DNA of 64,000 nucleotides from RBG-16-66-20 sp036560705 (GCA_036560705.1 DATBQR010000070.1:50264-114263); one strand, 5' to 3'; counted from the stretch's first letter, positions 7,070 to 16,343 are shown. The notes: a model not told the origin generated them from the sequence alone. Translations and numbers: made by a program.

Positions 7070-8740
7070 ATGGAAAAAATCTGGCTGAAGAGCTATCCGA
7101 AGGGCGTGCCGGCGGAGATCGACGTCAACGCCTACCGGTCGATCCCGCACCTGATCGACGAGAACATCGGCAAGTACCGCGAACGGCCCGCGTACATCTG
7201 CATGGGCAAGACGCTCAGCTTCGGCGACATCGACCAGCTCTCGACGCGCTTCGCCTGTTGGCTGCAGTCCAAGGGGCTTGCCAAGGGCGCGCGCGTCGCG
7301 GTGATGATGCCCAACATCCTCCAGTACCCGGTGGCGGTGTTCGGCATCCTGCGCGCGGGCCTCACGGTGGTGAACGTCAATCCGCTCTATACGCCGCGCG
7401 AACTCGAACACCAGTTGAAGGACTCCGGCGCGGAGGCGATCGTCATCCTCGAGAACTTCGCTACCACGCTCGAACAGGTGCTGCCGAAGACGCCGGTCAA
7501 GCACATCGTCGTCGCCAGCCTGGGAGACCTGCTCGGCGTGAAGGGCCTCGTCGTCAATTTCGTCGTGCGCAACGTGAAGAAGCTGGTGCCGGCGTTCAAC
7601 CTGCCCGGCGCGGTCCGCTTCAACGACACCATCGGCCAGGGCGCGGGCATGACATTGAAGAAGCCCGACATCAGCCCGGAAGACATCGCCTTCCTGCAGT
7701 ACACCGGCGGTACCACCGGCGTGTCCAAGGGCGCGATGCTCCTGCACCGCAACGTCATCGCCAACATGGAGCAGGTTTCGGCATGGTTTTCGCCGACGCG
7801 CGACGAAAGCGAACCGATGGTGATGGTCGCGCCGCTGCCGCTGTATCACATCTATGCGCTGACCTGTAATTGCCTGTTCATGCTGCGCGACGGCGGCTGC
7901 AACCTGCTGATCCCGAACCCGCGCGACATCCCGGGCTTCATCCAGGAACTAAAAAGGAATCGCTTCACCGCCATGAGCGGGCTGAACACGCTCTACAACG
8001 CGCTGCTCAACCATCCGGATTTCGCCAGCGTCGATTTCTCGCACCTGCGCATGGCCTCCGCCGGCGGCATGGCGATGCAGAAGGCGGTGGCCGACCGTTT
8101 CCACAAGGCGACCAAGGTGGCGATCCTGGAAGGCTACGGGCTTACCGAGACCTCTCCCGTGGCGACCACCAACCCGGTCGACCAGACCGAATTCAGCGGC
8201 ACCATCGGCCTGCCGGTGCCGAGTACCGTGATCACCATCCGCGACGACGACGAGAACATCCTGCCGGTGGGCAAGACGGGCGAGATCTGCATCGCCGGCC
8301 CGCAGGTGATGAAGGGCTACTGGCAGCGGCCGGAGGAAACCGCCAAGGTGATGGCCAAGGACGGCGCCTTCAAGACCGGCGACATCGGCGTGATGGACGA
8401 GCGCGGCTTTGTCACCATCGTCGACCGCAAGAAGGACATGATCCTGGTGTCGGGCTTCAACGTCTACCCGAACGAACTGGAGCAGGTGGTGGCGATGATG
8501 CCCGGCGTGCTGGAAGTCGCAGCCATCGGCGTGCCCGACGAGCACTCGGGCGAGGTGCCCAAGCTCTTCATCGTGAAAAAAGATCCCGCGCTCACCGAGG
8601 CCGACGTGATGGCGTTCTGCAAGGAGCAGCTCACCGGCTACAAGCGGCCGAAGTACGTCGAATTCCGCGCCGAACTGCCGAAGACCAACGTCGGCAAGAT
8701 CCTGCGCCGCGCCCTGCGGGACGAGAAAAAAGCGGCCTGA
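7070..8740 (+). CDS. fadD: Long-chain fatty acid--CoA ligase
   Basis: A 556-residue adenylate-forming enzyme that activates fatty acids with ATP and CoA. The AMP-binding motif YTGGTTGVSKGAML is present, as are EGYGLTETSP and the FadD signature region (FKTGDIGVMDERGFVTIVDR, MILVSGFNVYPNE). The C-terminal catalytic lysine region reads LPKTNVGKILRRALRDE. The N-terminus MEKIWLKSYPKGVPAEID is the standard FadD start, and a good ribosome binding site (GGGAGGAG) precedes it. It probably begins its own transcript and supplies acyl-CoA to the beta-oxidation genes at 40-46 kb. Confidence 0.96.
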   Translation: MEKIWLKSYPKGVPAEIDVNAYRSIPHLIDENIGKYRERPAYICMGKTLSFGDIDQLSTRFACWLQSKGLAKGARVAVMMPNILQYPVAVFGILRAGLTVVNVNPLYTPRELEHQLKDSGAEAIVILENFATTLEQVLPKTPVKHIVVASLGDLLGVKGLVVNFVVRNVKKLVPAFNLPGAVRFNDTIGQGAGMTLKKPDISPEDIAFLQYTGGTTGVSKGAMLLHRNVIANMEQVSAWFSPTRDESEPMVMVAPLPLYHIYALTCNCLFMLRDGGCNLLIPNPRDIPGFIQELKRNRFTAMSGLNTLYNALLNHPDFASVDFSHLRMASAGGMAMQKAVADRFHKATKVAILEGYGLTETSPVATTNPVDQTEFSGTIGLPVPSTVITIRDDDENILPVGKTGEICIAGPQVMKGYWQRPEETAKVMAKDGAFKTGDIGVMDERGFVTIVDRKKDMILVSGFNVYPNELEQVVAMMPGVLEVAAIGVPDEHSGEVPKLFIVKKDPALTEADVMAFCKEQLTGYKRPKYVEFRAELPKTNVGKILRRALRDEKKAA

Positions 8741-8789
8741 AGGGACGGGCATCGCCGTGCCTGGCCTGACTACCGCATAGGACGCGTTC

Positions 8790-9242
8790 ATGGTCATCAG
8801 GGCACTGTTTGCCTTCCTGCATTTTCTGGCCGTCTTCGGCATCTTCGGAACGGTCTTTCTGGAGTGGCAGACGATGAGCCGCGCGCCGAGCCTGGCGGAG
8901 GCGAAGCGCATCCAGCGCTGCGACCTGTGGTACGGCATCTTCGCGGTGGCGGTATTGATCGTCGGCTTCCTGCGCGTGTACTACTTCGAGAAGGGTCCCG
9001 CCTTCTATTTCGCCAGCCCGTTCTTTCACGCCAAGCTCGGGCTGTTCCTCCTGGCGGGCCTGCTCTCCATCTATCCCACCATCCGCTTCATCAAATGGGG
9101 GGCGCAAACGAAGCAGGGATCCGCGCCGGCGGTATCGGAGCGCGAGTACAAGCGGATCATGTTCGTTCTTAGCGCCGAGCTGCTCCTGCTGCTTGGCGCG
9201 GCGCTCTGCGCAAGCCTCATGGCTCGGGGCGTGGGGCTTTGA
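8790..9242 (+). CDS. DUF2214 family membrane protein
   Basis: A 150-residue integral membrane protein with four hydrophobic helices. The pattern FLHFLAVFGIFGTVFLEWQT, then DLWYGIFAVAVLIVGFLRVYYFEKGPAFYFASPFFHAKLGLFLL, is typical of DUF2214 proteins, whose function is unknown. Conserved His and Glu in helix 1 and the RVYYFEKG motif may matter for function. It follows fadD by 49 bp and is probably co-transcribed with it and with the next membrane gene. Confidence 0.8.
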   Translation: MVIRALFAFLHFLAVFGIFGTVFLEWQTMSRAPSLAEAKRIQRCDLWYGIFAVAVLIVGFLRVYYFEKGPAFYFASPFFHAKLGLFLLAGLLSIYPTIRFIKWGAQTKQGSAPAVSEREYKRIMFVLSAELLLLLGAALCASLMARGVGL

Positions 9243-9804
9243 GAACGAGGCCCGACTGAACGCTCCCGGCCCGTCGACCGTTACCCTGCTGGTGCTGGTT
9301 CCGCTGATCGCGTGGCGTGTCTACGCTCGCATTCGCCGCCTGGTCGGACGCCAGCGGCTGTCCAGGATCCGTCCCTGGATCACGCTGATCCTCTTTCCCG
9401 CGCTGATCCTCCTGCTATGCCTCGCCGCGCGCTCGCATCCGGAGCGCCTGTGGTGGCTTGCCGGCGGCCTTTCCCTCGGCTTGCTGCTGGGCCGTTTCGG
9501 CCTGGGCAAGACGCGCTTCGAGGCTACGCCGCAGGGGCTGTTCTACACCCCGAACCTTCACCTCGGCATCGCGCTCTCGCTGCTGTTCGTCGCCCGCATC
9601 GCCTACCGCTTCGTCGAGGTCTATGCGCTCGAACCGGCCGTGCCTCACGGGGCGGGCGATTTCGCGCGCAGCCCGCTGACACTGGCGGTGTTCGGTCTGC
9701 TCGCGGGCTACTACGTCGCCTATGCCGCGGGTCTCGTACGCTGGCGGTTTCGCGTCCTGCGGGCGAAACGGCAGCGAGAGGCAGAACTGCCGCAGGATCG
9801 CTGA
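9193..9804 (+). CDS. CcdC/DUF1453-like membrane protein (start uncertain)
   Basis: The conserved part starts near LLVLVPLIAWRVYARIRRLVGRQ and goes on through several helices with LGKTRFEATPQGLFYTPN, a pattern of CcdC/DUF1453-type membrane proteins. Their role is unclear; some are linked to cytochrome maturation. The only upstream ATG (9193) overlaps the DUF2214 gene by 50 bp and has no ribosome binding site. An in-frame GTG at 9292 would cut into the first helix. A CTG at 9256 with GAGG five bases ahead is also possible. The coding frame is well supported, but the start is not. Confidence 0.6.
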   Translation: MARRSAQASWLGAWGFENEARLNAPGPSTVTLLVLVPLIAWRVYARIRRLVGRQRLSRIRPWITLILFPALILLLCLAARSHPERLWWLAGGLSLGLLLGRFGLGKTRFEATPQGLFYTPNLHLGIALSLLFVARIAYRFVEVYALEPAVPHGAGDFARSPLTLAVFGLLAGYYVAYAAGLVRWRFRVLRAKRQREAELPQDR

Positions 9805-9844
9805 AACGGCGTCACGCGGGCGCCGCACGCGCTAAGCTTCCAGC

Positions 9845-10765
9845 TTGCCTTCGCAACACCATCTTTTCCGGGGTATCGCCTGGCTCGGCGTCGCGATCCT
9901 GTCGTGGGGCGGCCTGTTCTCGGTCGCCAAGCGCACGCTGCCGGTGCTGGATGCATTCTTCCTCGGCTCGGCGCGCTACTCCGTCGGCGTCCTGCTGTTC
10001 ATCGCCATCCTGTGGATCGCGGAAGGGAGGCAGGCGTTGCGCTACCAGGGGCGCTTCCTCAAGGCGATGGTGTTCGGCCTGTTCGGCTTCTCCGCCTTCA
10101 ATGTCTTCGTCTGGTGCGGGCTGGCGCATACGCGGCCCGAGCACGCCTCGATCATCATGGCGCTGCAGACGCCGATGACCGCGTTTGCCGTGTGGCTGAC
10201 GCGGGGGCTGCGGCCGGCGCCGTTCACCATCGGCTGCGTGGCCGCGGCGATCGGCGGCGTGCTGCTGGTGGTGACCAAGGGGGACCTGATCCATGGTTTC
10301 GAGGGCGGTTCGCTGTTCGGCGACCTGCTGGTGTTCTTCGGCGCGGTGAGCTGGGTGGTCTACACCATGGCGGGCGCGCAGTTCTCGGGCTGGTCGCCGC
10401 TGCGCATGACGGTGCTGACCTGCATTCCGGGCACCGTCGGGCTGATCGCGATCAACATCTTCACCGTCGCCAACGGCTACTCGGTGCTGCCGACGCTGGA
10501 CCAGGTGCTGTCGGTGAAGTGGCAGCTCGCCTATTTCATTTTCTTCACCGTGGTGCTGGGCGTGCTGAGCTTCAATAACAGCGTCAAGTATCTCGGCGCC
10601 CTCAACACCATGCTGATGCTCAACCTCATCCCGGTGATCGTGTTCGCGATCGAGGCCTGGCTCGGCCGCAGCTTTGCCATGGTCGAAATCGCCGGCGCGG
10701 CGGTGGTGATCGGCGCGCTGGCCGCGAACAATCTCTACCTGAGGGGCACCAGCCGCAGGGTCTGA
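9845..10765 (+). CDS. EamA/DMT-family transporter
   Basis: A 306-residue inner-membrane protein with about ten helices in two EamA repeats (first half from WLGVAILSWGGLFSVAKRTL, second half from about residue 155, GDLLVFFGAVSWVVYTMAGA). The family exports amino acids, nucleosides or other small metabolites; the substrate is unknown. The best start is TTG at 9845, since no ATG or GTG lies in a suitable place before helix 1. Its last 31 bases overlap the 3' end of the converging acylase gene, so the two share coding sequence on opposite strands. Confidence 0.86.
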   Translation: MPSQHHLFRGIAWLGVAILSWGGLFSVAKRTLPVLDAFFLGSARYSVGVLLFIAILWIAEGRQALRYQGRFLKAMVFGLFGFSAFNVFVWCGLAHTRPEHASIIMALQTPMTAFAVWLTRGLRPAPFTIGCVAAAIGGVLLVVTKGDLIHGFEGGSLFGDLLVFFGAVSWVVYTMAGAQFSGWSPLRMTVLTCIPGTVGLIAINIFTVANGYSVLPTLDQVLSVKWQLAYFIFFTVVLGVLSFNNSVKYLGALNTMLMLNLIPVIVFAIEAWLGRSFAMVEIAGAAVVIGALAANNLYLRGTSRRV

Positions 10766-13119
10766 TGCGGTTCGGCCTCGAGGGTCTTGCGGTCCATGCG
10801 CATCGGGATGTACTCGTTCTTTGCCCAGGCCTCGGTGAAGGCGGCATAGTGGGGCGACAGGATGTTGCCCGACTGGCCGCCGGAATGGATGTAGAGCGAC
10901 TTCTCCAGGTCCGAGAGGTCGTAGATGGCGCGTAGGCTGGGCGCGTGGCGGTTGGCGAAGGGCCGGGCTTCGTCGTTCAGGTTGTTGCGCCCCACGTCCA
11001 CCGTGTACGCATCGCCGGGCGAGGGTACGCTGATGTCGAATATTTTCGCGAGCAGCGGCTGGCGGCCGAAGGGCCGGTGCTCGTGCAGCGCGATGTGCGC
11101 CTCGCCCCAGCGCCAGCCCGCCGTGTTGCTGCCGTAGCGCTTGCGCAGGTCGGCGAGCGCGGCCTCCAGCGACACCGCGAGTATTTCCTCGCAGGTCTCG
11201 ACCGCGGGCGTGCGCACGTCGTCGCACCAGCGCGCCTGATCCGCGTTGCCCGAGAGCACGGCGTTGATGAAAACGGCGCGCGACTGCCAGTTGGCGCTGA
11301 AGGCATCGCCCAGCTCGTCGGCGTAGAGCGCGCGCGCGAGCTCGCGCCACCACGCCCAGGCGATGAGCGGTTCGGACCGCTCGGGGGCCATCGCGCCGTC
11401 CCACTTCGCCAGCAGCGCGAGCACCTGGCGCGCTTCGTCGCTGCGCGGCCTGGTGGCGAGAAGCTTCGGCAGCAGCTCGCGCATCGCCAGCGACACCACG
11501 TCGGCCTGGATGCGGGCGAAGCTCTCCACCGTGTGCTTGGGCGCCGCGTCCAGCAGCTGCTGGATGCGGTCGGCGCGGTAGGGCGGCTGCCATTCGGAAC
11601 TGATGAAGGGCGCGTAGCCGGGCGGGGTGATGCGGTGGTTGGCGGTCACCACCGCGCCGCTCGCCGGGTTGAAGCTGCGCGGCAGCTGCTCGAAGGGGAT
11701 GTAGCCGTCCCAGTCGTATTTCGCCAGCCAGCCCGGCGCCGGCGCCATGCCCTTCAGGTCGTTGGCGGGTTTCCTGACCGGTACGCGGCCGGCGGCGACA
11801 AAGCCGATGTTCCCCTCGACGTCGGCGTACACCATGTTCTGCTGCGGCGACTGGAAATCGCGCGCCGCCGCGAGGAAGCCGTCCCATTCGCGGGCGCGCC
11901 CCATTTCGAGCGAGGCCTGCATGGTGCGGTCGTCGTCGGCGAGCGCGGTCCAGGCGAAGGCGATCACGTGGCCGCGCGGCGCGTCGTCCTTCGCCGAGCG
12001 CACCACGTCCGAGATCACCGGGCCGTGCCGCGAAACGCGCACGCGCAGCTTCTCGGGTTCCGCGCCCTTCACCCGGATCGTTTCCTCGATTACCTGGAAT
12101 TGCCGCGGGCCGTCGGGCGCGAGGTAGCCGCCCCCTGCGTCCAGCTTCTCGATGTACAAGTCCTGCACGTCCGGCCCGGTGTTGGTGAATCCCCAGGCGA
12201 TGCGCTGGTTGCGCCCGAGGATCACGCCCGGCACGCCGGGCAGGGTGGCGCCGATCACGTTCAGACCCGGCGCCGAGATATGCGCGAAGTACCACACCGG
12301 CGGCGCGGTCAGGCCCAGGTGCGGGTCGTTGGCAAGCAGCGGCTTGCCGCTGGCGCTGCGCTCGCCCGACACCACCCAGTTGTTCGAGCCGAGGCCCTCG
12401 TTGTCGGGAGCAAACTGCGCCAGCTGCACGGCGTCGCGCTCGAGCGTGCCGTAGAGTTCCTTCAGGTCCGGGAGCGCAGGCGATGCTTCGCCGGGGTAGG
12501 GCGGCAGGAACTGGTTGATGCGCGCCAACGGCAGCGTTTTGGCGAGGCGCATGCGCAGCAGCTCGCTGCGCCAGTTGCCGCCCAGTTCCCAGGCCATCAT
12601 CTTCACCCAGGCGACCGAATCGACGGGCGACCAGGGCTCGGGCCGCGCGCCGGTGAGCCAGAACTCCACCGGCAGCACCGGATCGGTCGCGAGGAAGGCG
12701 TTCACGCCGGCGGCGTAGGCATCCAGCAGCCGGCGCGTCTCGGAATCGAGCTTGCGCAGGTTCGCTTCGGCCGAGCGCCGCACGCCGAGCGTGCGCAGAA
12801 AGCGGTCGGTTTCCAGGGCGCCGGCGCCGAGGATTTCGGCCAGGCGGCCGGCGGCGATGCGCCGGCTCATTTCCATCTGCCAGAGCCGGTCCTGCGCGTG
12901 CACGTAGCCCGTGGCGAAGCTCGCGTCTTCCAGGCTGGCGGCGAAGATGTGCGGGATGCCGTAGCGGTCGCGCATCACTTCCACCGGCGCGGTGAGTCCG
13001 GCGATGCGGACTTCCCCTTGAGTCTGCGGCAGCGATTGGCGCAGGTAGAACCAGGCCCCCGCCAGCAGCACCGCCGCAAGCAGCGCCATATAGGCGAGAA
13101 AACGTAAAAATCGTCGCAT
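10735..13119 (-). CDS. Penicillin acylase family protein (Ntn hydrolase)
   Basis: A 794-residue precursor of the penicillin G acylase / AHL acylase family. Residues about 5-25 form a signal or anchor helix (FLRFLAYMALLAAVLLAGAW), so the enzyme is periplasmic. The alpha chain starts at about 45 (APVEVMRDRYGIPHIFA). Autocleavage should occur at Gly244-Ser245 in the motif GLGSNNWVVSG, freeing the catalytic N-terminal serine of the beta chain. NDPHLGLTAPPVWY and GRNQRIAWGFTNTGPDVQDLY are family hallmarks. It hydrolyses an amide-linked acyl group; whether from an acyl-homoserine lactone, a beta-lactam or another amide cannot be told. It stands alone with a 31-bp convergent overlap at its 3' end. 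Confidence 0.9.
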   Translation of the reverse strand: MRRFLRFLAYMALLAAVLLAGAWFYLRQSLPQTQGEVRIAGLTAPVEVMRDRYGIPHIFAASLEDASFATGYVHAQDRLWQMEMSRRIAAGRLAEILGAGALETDRFLRTLGVRRSAEANLRKLDSETRRLLDAYAAGVNAFLATDPVLPVEFWLTGARPEPWSPVDSVAWVKMMAWELGGNWRSELLRMRLAKTLPLARINQFLPPYPGEASPALPDLKELYGTLERDAVQLAQFAPDNEGLGSNNWVVSGERSASGKPLLANDPHLGLTAPPVWYFAHISAPGLNVIGATLPGVPGVILGRNQRIAWGFTNTGPDVQDLYIEKLDAGGGYLAPDGPRQFQVIEETIRVKGAEPEKLRVRVSRHGPVISDVVRSAKDDAPRGHVIAFAWTALADDDRTMQASLEMGRAREWDGFLAAARDFQSPQQNMVYADVEGNIGFVAAGRVPVRKPANDLKGMAPAPGWLAKYDWDGYIPFEQLPRSFNPASGAVVTANHRITPPGYAPFISSEWQPPYRADRIQQLLDAAPKHTVESFARIQADVVSLAMRELLPKLLATRPRSDEARQVLALLAKWDGAMAPERSEPLIAWAWWRELARALYADELGDAFSANWQSRAVFINAVLSGNADQARWCDDVRTPAVETCEEILAVSLEAALADLRKRYGSNTAGWRWGEAHIALHEHRPFGRQPLLAKIFDISVPSPGDAYTVDVGRNNLNDEARPFANRHAPSLRAIYDLSDLEKSLYIHSGGQSGNILSPHYAAFTEAWAKNEYIPMRMDRKTLEAEPHQTLRLVPLR

Positions 13120-13186
13120 TTGGGGAAGAATACCCGCAACCCCGCCGCCGGCTTTGCGCCGCCCTTATGCCGCACCGCCGCAAATC

Positions 13187-13195
13187 TGCTATGGT
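13187..13195 (+). promoter_or_regulatory. Candidate extended -10 element for phaZ
   Basis: TGCTATGGT (TG-N-TATGGT) ends 8 bp before the phaZ ATG. It fits an extended -10 promoter giving a very short or absent 5' leader. No clear -35 box is visible. Confidence 0.35.
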
Positions 13196-13203
13196 GCGGC
13201 GAG

Positions 13204-14451
13204 ATGCTCTACGACTGGTACGAAGCGCAGCACATGATGCTCGGGCCCTGGCGGATCGCGGCCGAGGCCGCCCGCGGCTGGTACGGCCATCCCTTCAGCC
13301 CGCTCTCCTACTCGCCGCTCGCCCGCAGGATCACCGCTTCCAGCGAATTGTTCCTGCGCCTCACGCAGCGCTACGAGAAGCCCGCCTGGCACATCGACAG
13401 CACCCTGGTGGACGGCAAGGAGGTGGCGGTGGAAATCGTCACCGAACTCGACAAGCCGTTTTGCAGGCTGGTGCATTTCCGCCGCGCGCTCGATGGAAAA
13501 GGAAAGCAGCGGCGCAGCGATCCGCGCGTGCTGCTGGTGGCGCCGCTCTCGGGCCATCACGCGACGCTCCTGCGCGACACCGTGCGCGCGCTTGTTCCGG
13601 ACCACGAAGTCTGGGTCACCGACTGGGCGGATGCGAGGATGGTGCCGCTTGCCGAGGGACCGTTCCATCTCGCCGATTACGTCGACTACGTGCGCGAGTT
13701 CATCACGCTGCTGACGGACCCGCGGCAGCCGAACCTGAACGTGATCTCCGTTTGCCAGCCCACCGTGCCGGTGCTGTGCGCGCTGGCGCTGATGGCGGAG
13801 GATGGCGAGCCGAACCAGCCGAAAACGATGGTGATGATGGGCGGGCCGATCGACGCGAGAAAGAGCCCGACCGCGGTCAACAACCTGGCGACGCAGAAGC
13901 CCTATTCGTGGTTCGAGCAGAACGTGATCCAGCGGGTGCCGAACCGGTATCCGGGCTACATGCGGCGCGTGTACCCCGGTTTCCTGCAGCACCTCGGCTT
14001 CGTGGCGATGAACCCGTCGCGCCACCTGAGCGCGCACTGGGACTACTTCAACCACCTGCTGAACGGCGAGGAGAACGCCGCCGAGAAGCACCGCGATTTC
14101 TACGACGAGTACAACGCGGTGCTCGACCTGCCCGCCGAGTACTATCTCGACACCATCAAGTCGGTGTTCCAGGATTTCGCGCTGCCCAAGGGGCGCATGT
14201 TCATCCGCGACCGGCTGGTGCGGCCGCAGGAGATCCGCGCGACCGCGCTGCTGACCATCGAGGGCGAGCTGGACGACATTTCCGGCAACGGTCAGACTGA
14301 GGCGGCGCACCTGCTGTGCCTCAACATTCCGCGCGAGCGGCGCGAGCACTACGTCGCGCCGGGCGCCGGCCACTACGGCATCTTCGCCGGCCGGCGCTGG
14401 CGCGAAACCATCTGCCCGAAGGTCAGGGATTTCATCCGGAAATTCGCCTAG
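13204..14451 (+). CDS. phaZ: Intracellular polyhydroxyalkanoate (PHB) depolymerase
   Basis: A 415-residue cytosolic enzyme that breaks stored poly(3-hydroxybutyrate) granules. The lipase-box equivalent is VISVCQPTVP with a cysteine nucleophile at 184, as in the Ralstonia-type PhaZ family, in place of serine. GELDDISGNGQTEAA near the C-terminus and GAGHYGIFAGRRWR carry the presumed Asp and His of the triad. I chose ATG 13204 (MLYDWYEAQHMM), the normal family start; an upstream in-frame ATG at 13120 would add a non-conserved extension. It ends against a REP-like element that separates it from convergent cysB. PHB synthesis genes are not in the window. Confidence 0.93.
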   Translation: MLYDWYEAQHMMLGPWRIAAEAARGWYGHPFSPLSYSPLARRITASSELFLRLTQRYEKPAWHIDSTLVDGKEVAVEIVTELDKPFCRLVHFRRALDGKGKQRRSDPRVLLVAPLSGHHATLLRDTVRALVPDHEVWVTDWADARMVPLAEGPFHLADYVDYVREFITLLTDPRQPNLNVISVCQPTVPVLCALALMAEDGEPNQPKTMVMMGGPIDARKSPTAVNNLATQKPYSWFEQNVIQRVPNRYPGYMRRVYPGFLQHLGFVAMNPSRHLSAHWDYFNHLLNGEENAAEKHRDFYDEYNAVLDLPAEYYLDTIKSVFQDFALPKGRMFIRDRLVRPQEIRATALLTIEGELDDISGNGQTEAAHLLCLNIPRERREHYVAPGAGHYGIFAGRRWRETICPKVRDFIRKFA

Positions 14452-14452
14452 G

Positions 14453-14477
14453 AAAATCGGGCTCTGACCCCGATTTC
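14453..14477 (+). repeat. REP-like palindromic repeat, copy 3
   Basis: A single copy of the 25-bp element (AAATCGGG / CCCGATTT core) in the same orientation as copies 2 and 4. It fills the 24-bp gap between the phaZ stop codon (14449-14451) and the converging cysB gene, overlapping two bases of the cysB stop. Its hairpin could act as a bidirectional transcription barrier. Confidence 0.85.
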
Positions 14478-15420
14478 AGAGTTCGTAGCTGGTTCCCGGT
14501 TTTTCCATCACGGTTTTTTCCACCGTTTCCCGCGACAGGTTGGGCGCAAACAGCTCGATGAAGTCGTATGCGTAGCGCCGCAGGTAGGCGCCGCGCTTGA
14601 TGCCCAGCCGCGTGGTCGAGGAGGGAAACAGGTGCGCGGCGTCGATCGCGCGCAGCAGGCGGTCGCGCTTCGGGTCGAACGCCATCTTCGCCATGATGCC
14701 CACGCCCAGGCCCAATTCGACGTAAGTCTTGATCACGTCCGCGTCGGAGGCGGTCAGCACCACCTGGAGCTCCAGGCCGCGCTGCTCGAAGGCGCGGTTG
14801 ACCATGGAACGGTTGGCGAAGGCGAAGTCGTAGGTCACGATCGGATATTTCGCCACGGCCTCCAGCGTCAGCGGTTCGACCTTGAGCAGCGGGTGCCGGG
14901 GCGGCACCACGATGCAGCGATTCCACTGGTAGCAGGGCAGCGCGGCCAGCGCCGGGTGCTCCGCGATCCGTTCGGTCGCGACGCACATGTCGGCCTCGCC
15001 GGCGGCGACCTGCTCGCAGATCTGCGCAGGATTGCCCTGGTGGATGACGATCTGCACGTCCGGGTAGCGGCGCTTGAACGCGGCCACCGCCCTGGGCAGC
15101 GCGTAGCGCGCCTGGGTGTGGGTGGCGGCGATGGTGAGCGTGCCGAGCTTTTCGTTGGCGAACTCCTCGCCGGCGCGCTTCAGGTTGGCGGCTTCCGCCA
15201 GCAGGCGTTCGGCGATTGCCAGCACCGCCTGCCCCGGCTCGGTCACGCCGGTCAGGCGCTTGCCGTTACGCACGAAGATCTCGATTCCCAGTTCCTCTTC
15301 CAGAGCCTTGATCTGCTTGCTGATTCCTGGCTGGGAGGTAAACAAGGCCTCGGCCGCGGACGAGACATTCAGGTCGCGGCGGGCGACTTCGGCGAGAAAG
15401 CGGAGCTGCTGCAGTTTCAT
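14476..15420 (-). CDS. cysB: LysR-type sulfur assimilation regulator CysB/Cbl
   Basis: A 314-residue LysR-family regulator. The N-terminal winged helix (MKLQQLRFLAEVARRDLNVSSAAEALFTSQPGISKQIK) matches CysB rather than generic LysR. The effector domain has CysB-type segments (IAATHTQARYALP, QGNPAQICEQVAAGEADMCVATE, SDADVIKTYVELGLGVGIM). CysB activates sulfate assimilation genes when acetylserine is present. It is divergent, across 62 bp, from the transporter that heads the cysI-sirB block, which is the expected target. The last codons and stop adjoin REP copy 3. Confidence 0.93.
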   Translation of the reverse strand: MKLQQLRFLAEVARRDLNVSSAAEALFTSQPGISKQIKALEEELGIEIFVRNGKRLTGVTEPGQAVLAIAERLLAEAANLKRAGEEFANEKLGTLTIAATHTQARYALPRAVAAFKRRYPDVQIVIHQGNPAQICEQVAAGEADMCVATERIAEHPALAALPCYQWNRCIVVPPRHPLLKVEPLTLEAVAKYPIVTYDFAFANRSMVNRAFEQRGLELQVVLTASDADVIKTYVELGLGVGIMAKMAFDPKRDRLLRAIDAAHLFPSSTTRLGIKRGAYLRRYAYDFIELFAPNLSRETVEKTVMEKPGTSYEL

Positions 15421-15482
15421 ATACCCAGATGGAATAGTAATCTAACTCGATAGTCTTTGTAAGAATAACGAGCGCCGGTAGC
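15421..15482. promoter_or_regulatory. Divergent cysB / sulfur operon promoter region
   Basis: A 62-bp region, visibly AT-richer than its surroundings, between the start codons of cysB and the TSUP gene. By position it must hold the promoters for both directions and probably the CysB binding site. I cannot identify a well-formed -35/-10 pair or an exact dyad in it. Confidence 0.5.
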
Positions 15483-16343
15483 ATGGCCGCCATGGATATC
15501 GGTCTGGTCGTTCTCCTGGGCATTGCCTTCTTCGCGGCCTTCGTCAACGGCGCCCTCGGTTACGGGTTTTCCTCGCTGACGGTGCCGGTCGCGCTTTTAT
15601 TCCATACCAGCCGGATCCTCAATCCGGCGCTGGTGCTGGTCGAAGTCTTCATCAACCTGTACGTGCTGTTCATCAACCGGGGCAGCATGCGCGCCGTGTG
15701 GAAGCGGGTCTATCCGATCCTCGCCGGACTGCTGCCCGGCATCGCGCTCGGCAGCTACGTGCTCGCCTCGATCCATCCCGGCTGGCTCAAGTTCGCCACC
15801 TACGCGCTTTTCCTCCCGCTGATCCTGATCCAGGCGGCCGGCTGGCGCAGGCCGATCCGCGCCGAGAAACTGCTGGGCCTGCCGTTCGGCGCCGGCCTGG
15901 GCTTCCTTTACTCGGTCACCACCATCTCGGGTCCGCCGCTGGCGCTGCTGTTCAACAACCAGGGCCTGGTGAAGCAGGACTTCCGCGCCGGGCTGGCGCT
16001 GATCCGCGTCGCCGAATCGGTACTGACGGCATTCGCGTACTGGCAACTGGGCCTGTTCGTGACGGACAGCCTGGCGATCGCATCGACGATCGTGCCGGCG
16101 GTGCTGGTCGGAATTCCGCTGGGCGCCTTAGCCATCCGGCACCTCGACGCCGAAACGTTCCGCCGCGTCTGCATGAGCTTCGACGTCTGGGTGGTCGGCT
16201 TCGGCCTGTCGCGGGTACTGGTGGGCCTGAAGTTCGCCCAGGGCGCCTTCGCGTACGGGCCGATGGCGCTGGCGATCGTGCTGGACGTCTGGCTGCTGTA
16301 CGCGTTTTTCAAAGGCAGGAGGGTGGCTCTGGCCACTGCCTGA
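15483..16343 (+). CDS. TSUP (TauE/SafE) family sulfite/sulfonate transporter
   Basis: A 286-residue membrane protein with about eight helices. The start MDIGLVVLLGIAFFAAFVNGALGYGFSSLTVP contains the family's first repeat signature (F-x-N-G-A-x-G-x-G), repeated in the second half as SVTTISGPPLALLFNNQGL. TSUP proteins move sulfite, thiosulfate, sulfonates or similar anions. Lying first in the sulfate assimilation block under divergent cysB, it may take up a sulfur source or relieve sulfite excess. ATG 15483 or 15492 could be the start. It ends 4 bp before cysI. Confidence 0.85.
   Translation: MAAMDIGLVVLLGIAFFAAFVNGALGYGFSSLTVPVALLFHTSRILNPALVLVEVFINLYVLFINRGSMRAVWKRVYPILAGLLPGIALGSYVLASIHPGWLKFATYALFLPLILIQAAGWRRPIRAEKLLGLPFGAGLGFLYSVTTISGPPLALLFNNQGLVKQDFRAGLALIRVAESVLTAFAYWQLGLFVTDSLAIASTIVPAVLVGIPLGALAIRHLDAETFRRVCMSFDVWVVGFGLSRVLVGLKFAQGAFAYGPMALAIVLDVWLLYAFFKGRRVALATA

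Noticed and set aside
10945..13107. 720-codon plus-strand frame opposite the acylase
   Set aside because: No domain signature; mirrors the codon positions of the acylase.
9812..13183. 1123-codon minus-strand frame overlapping the penicillin acylase gene
   Set aside because: Arg/Ala/Gly-rich low-complexity translation in another frame of a real gene.
14432..14986. Possible second gene opposite or within the cysB 3' half
   Set aside because: Out-of-frame translation of cysB.
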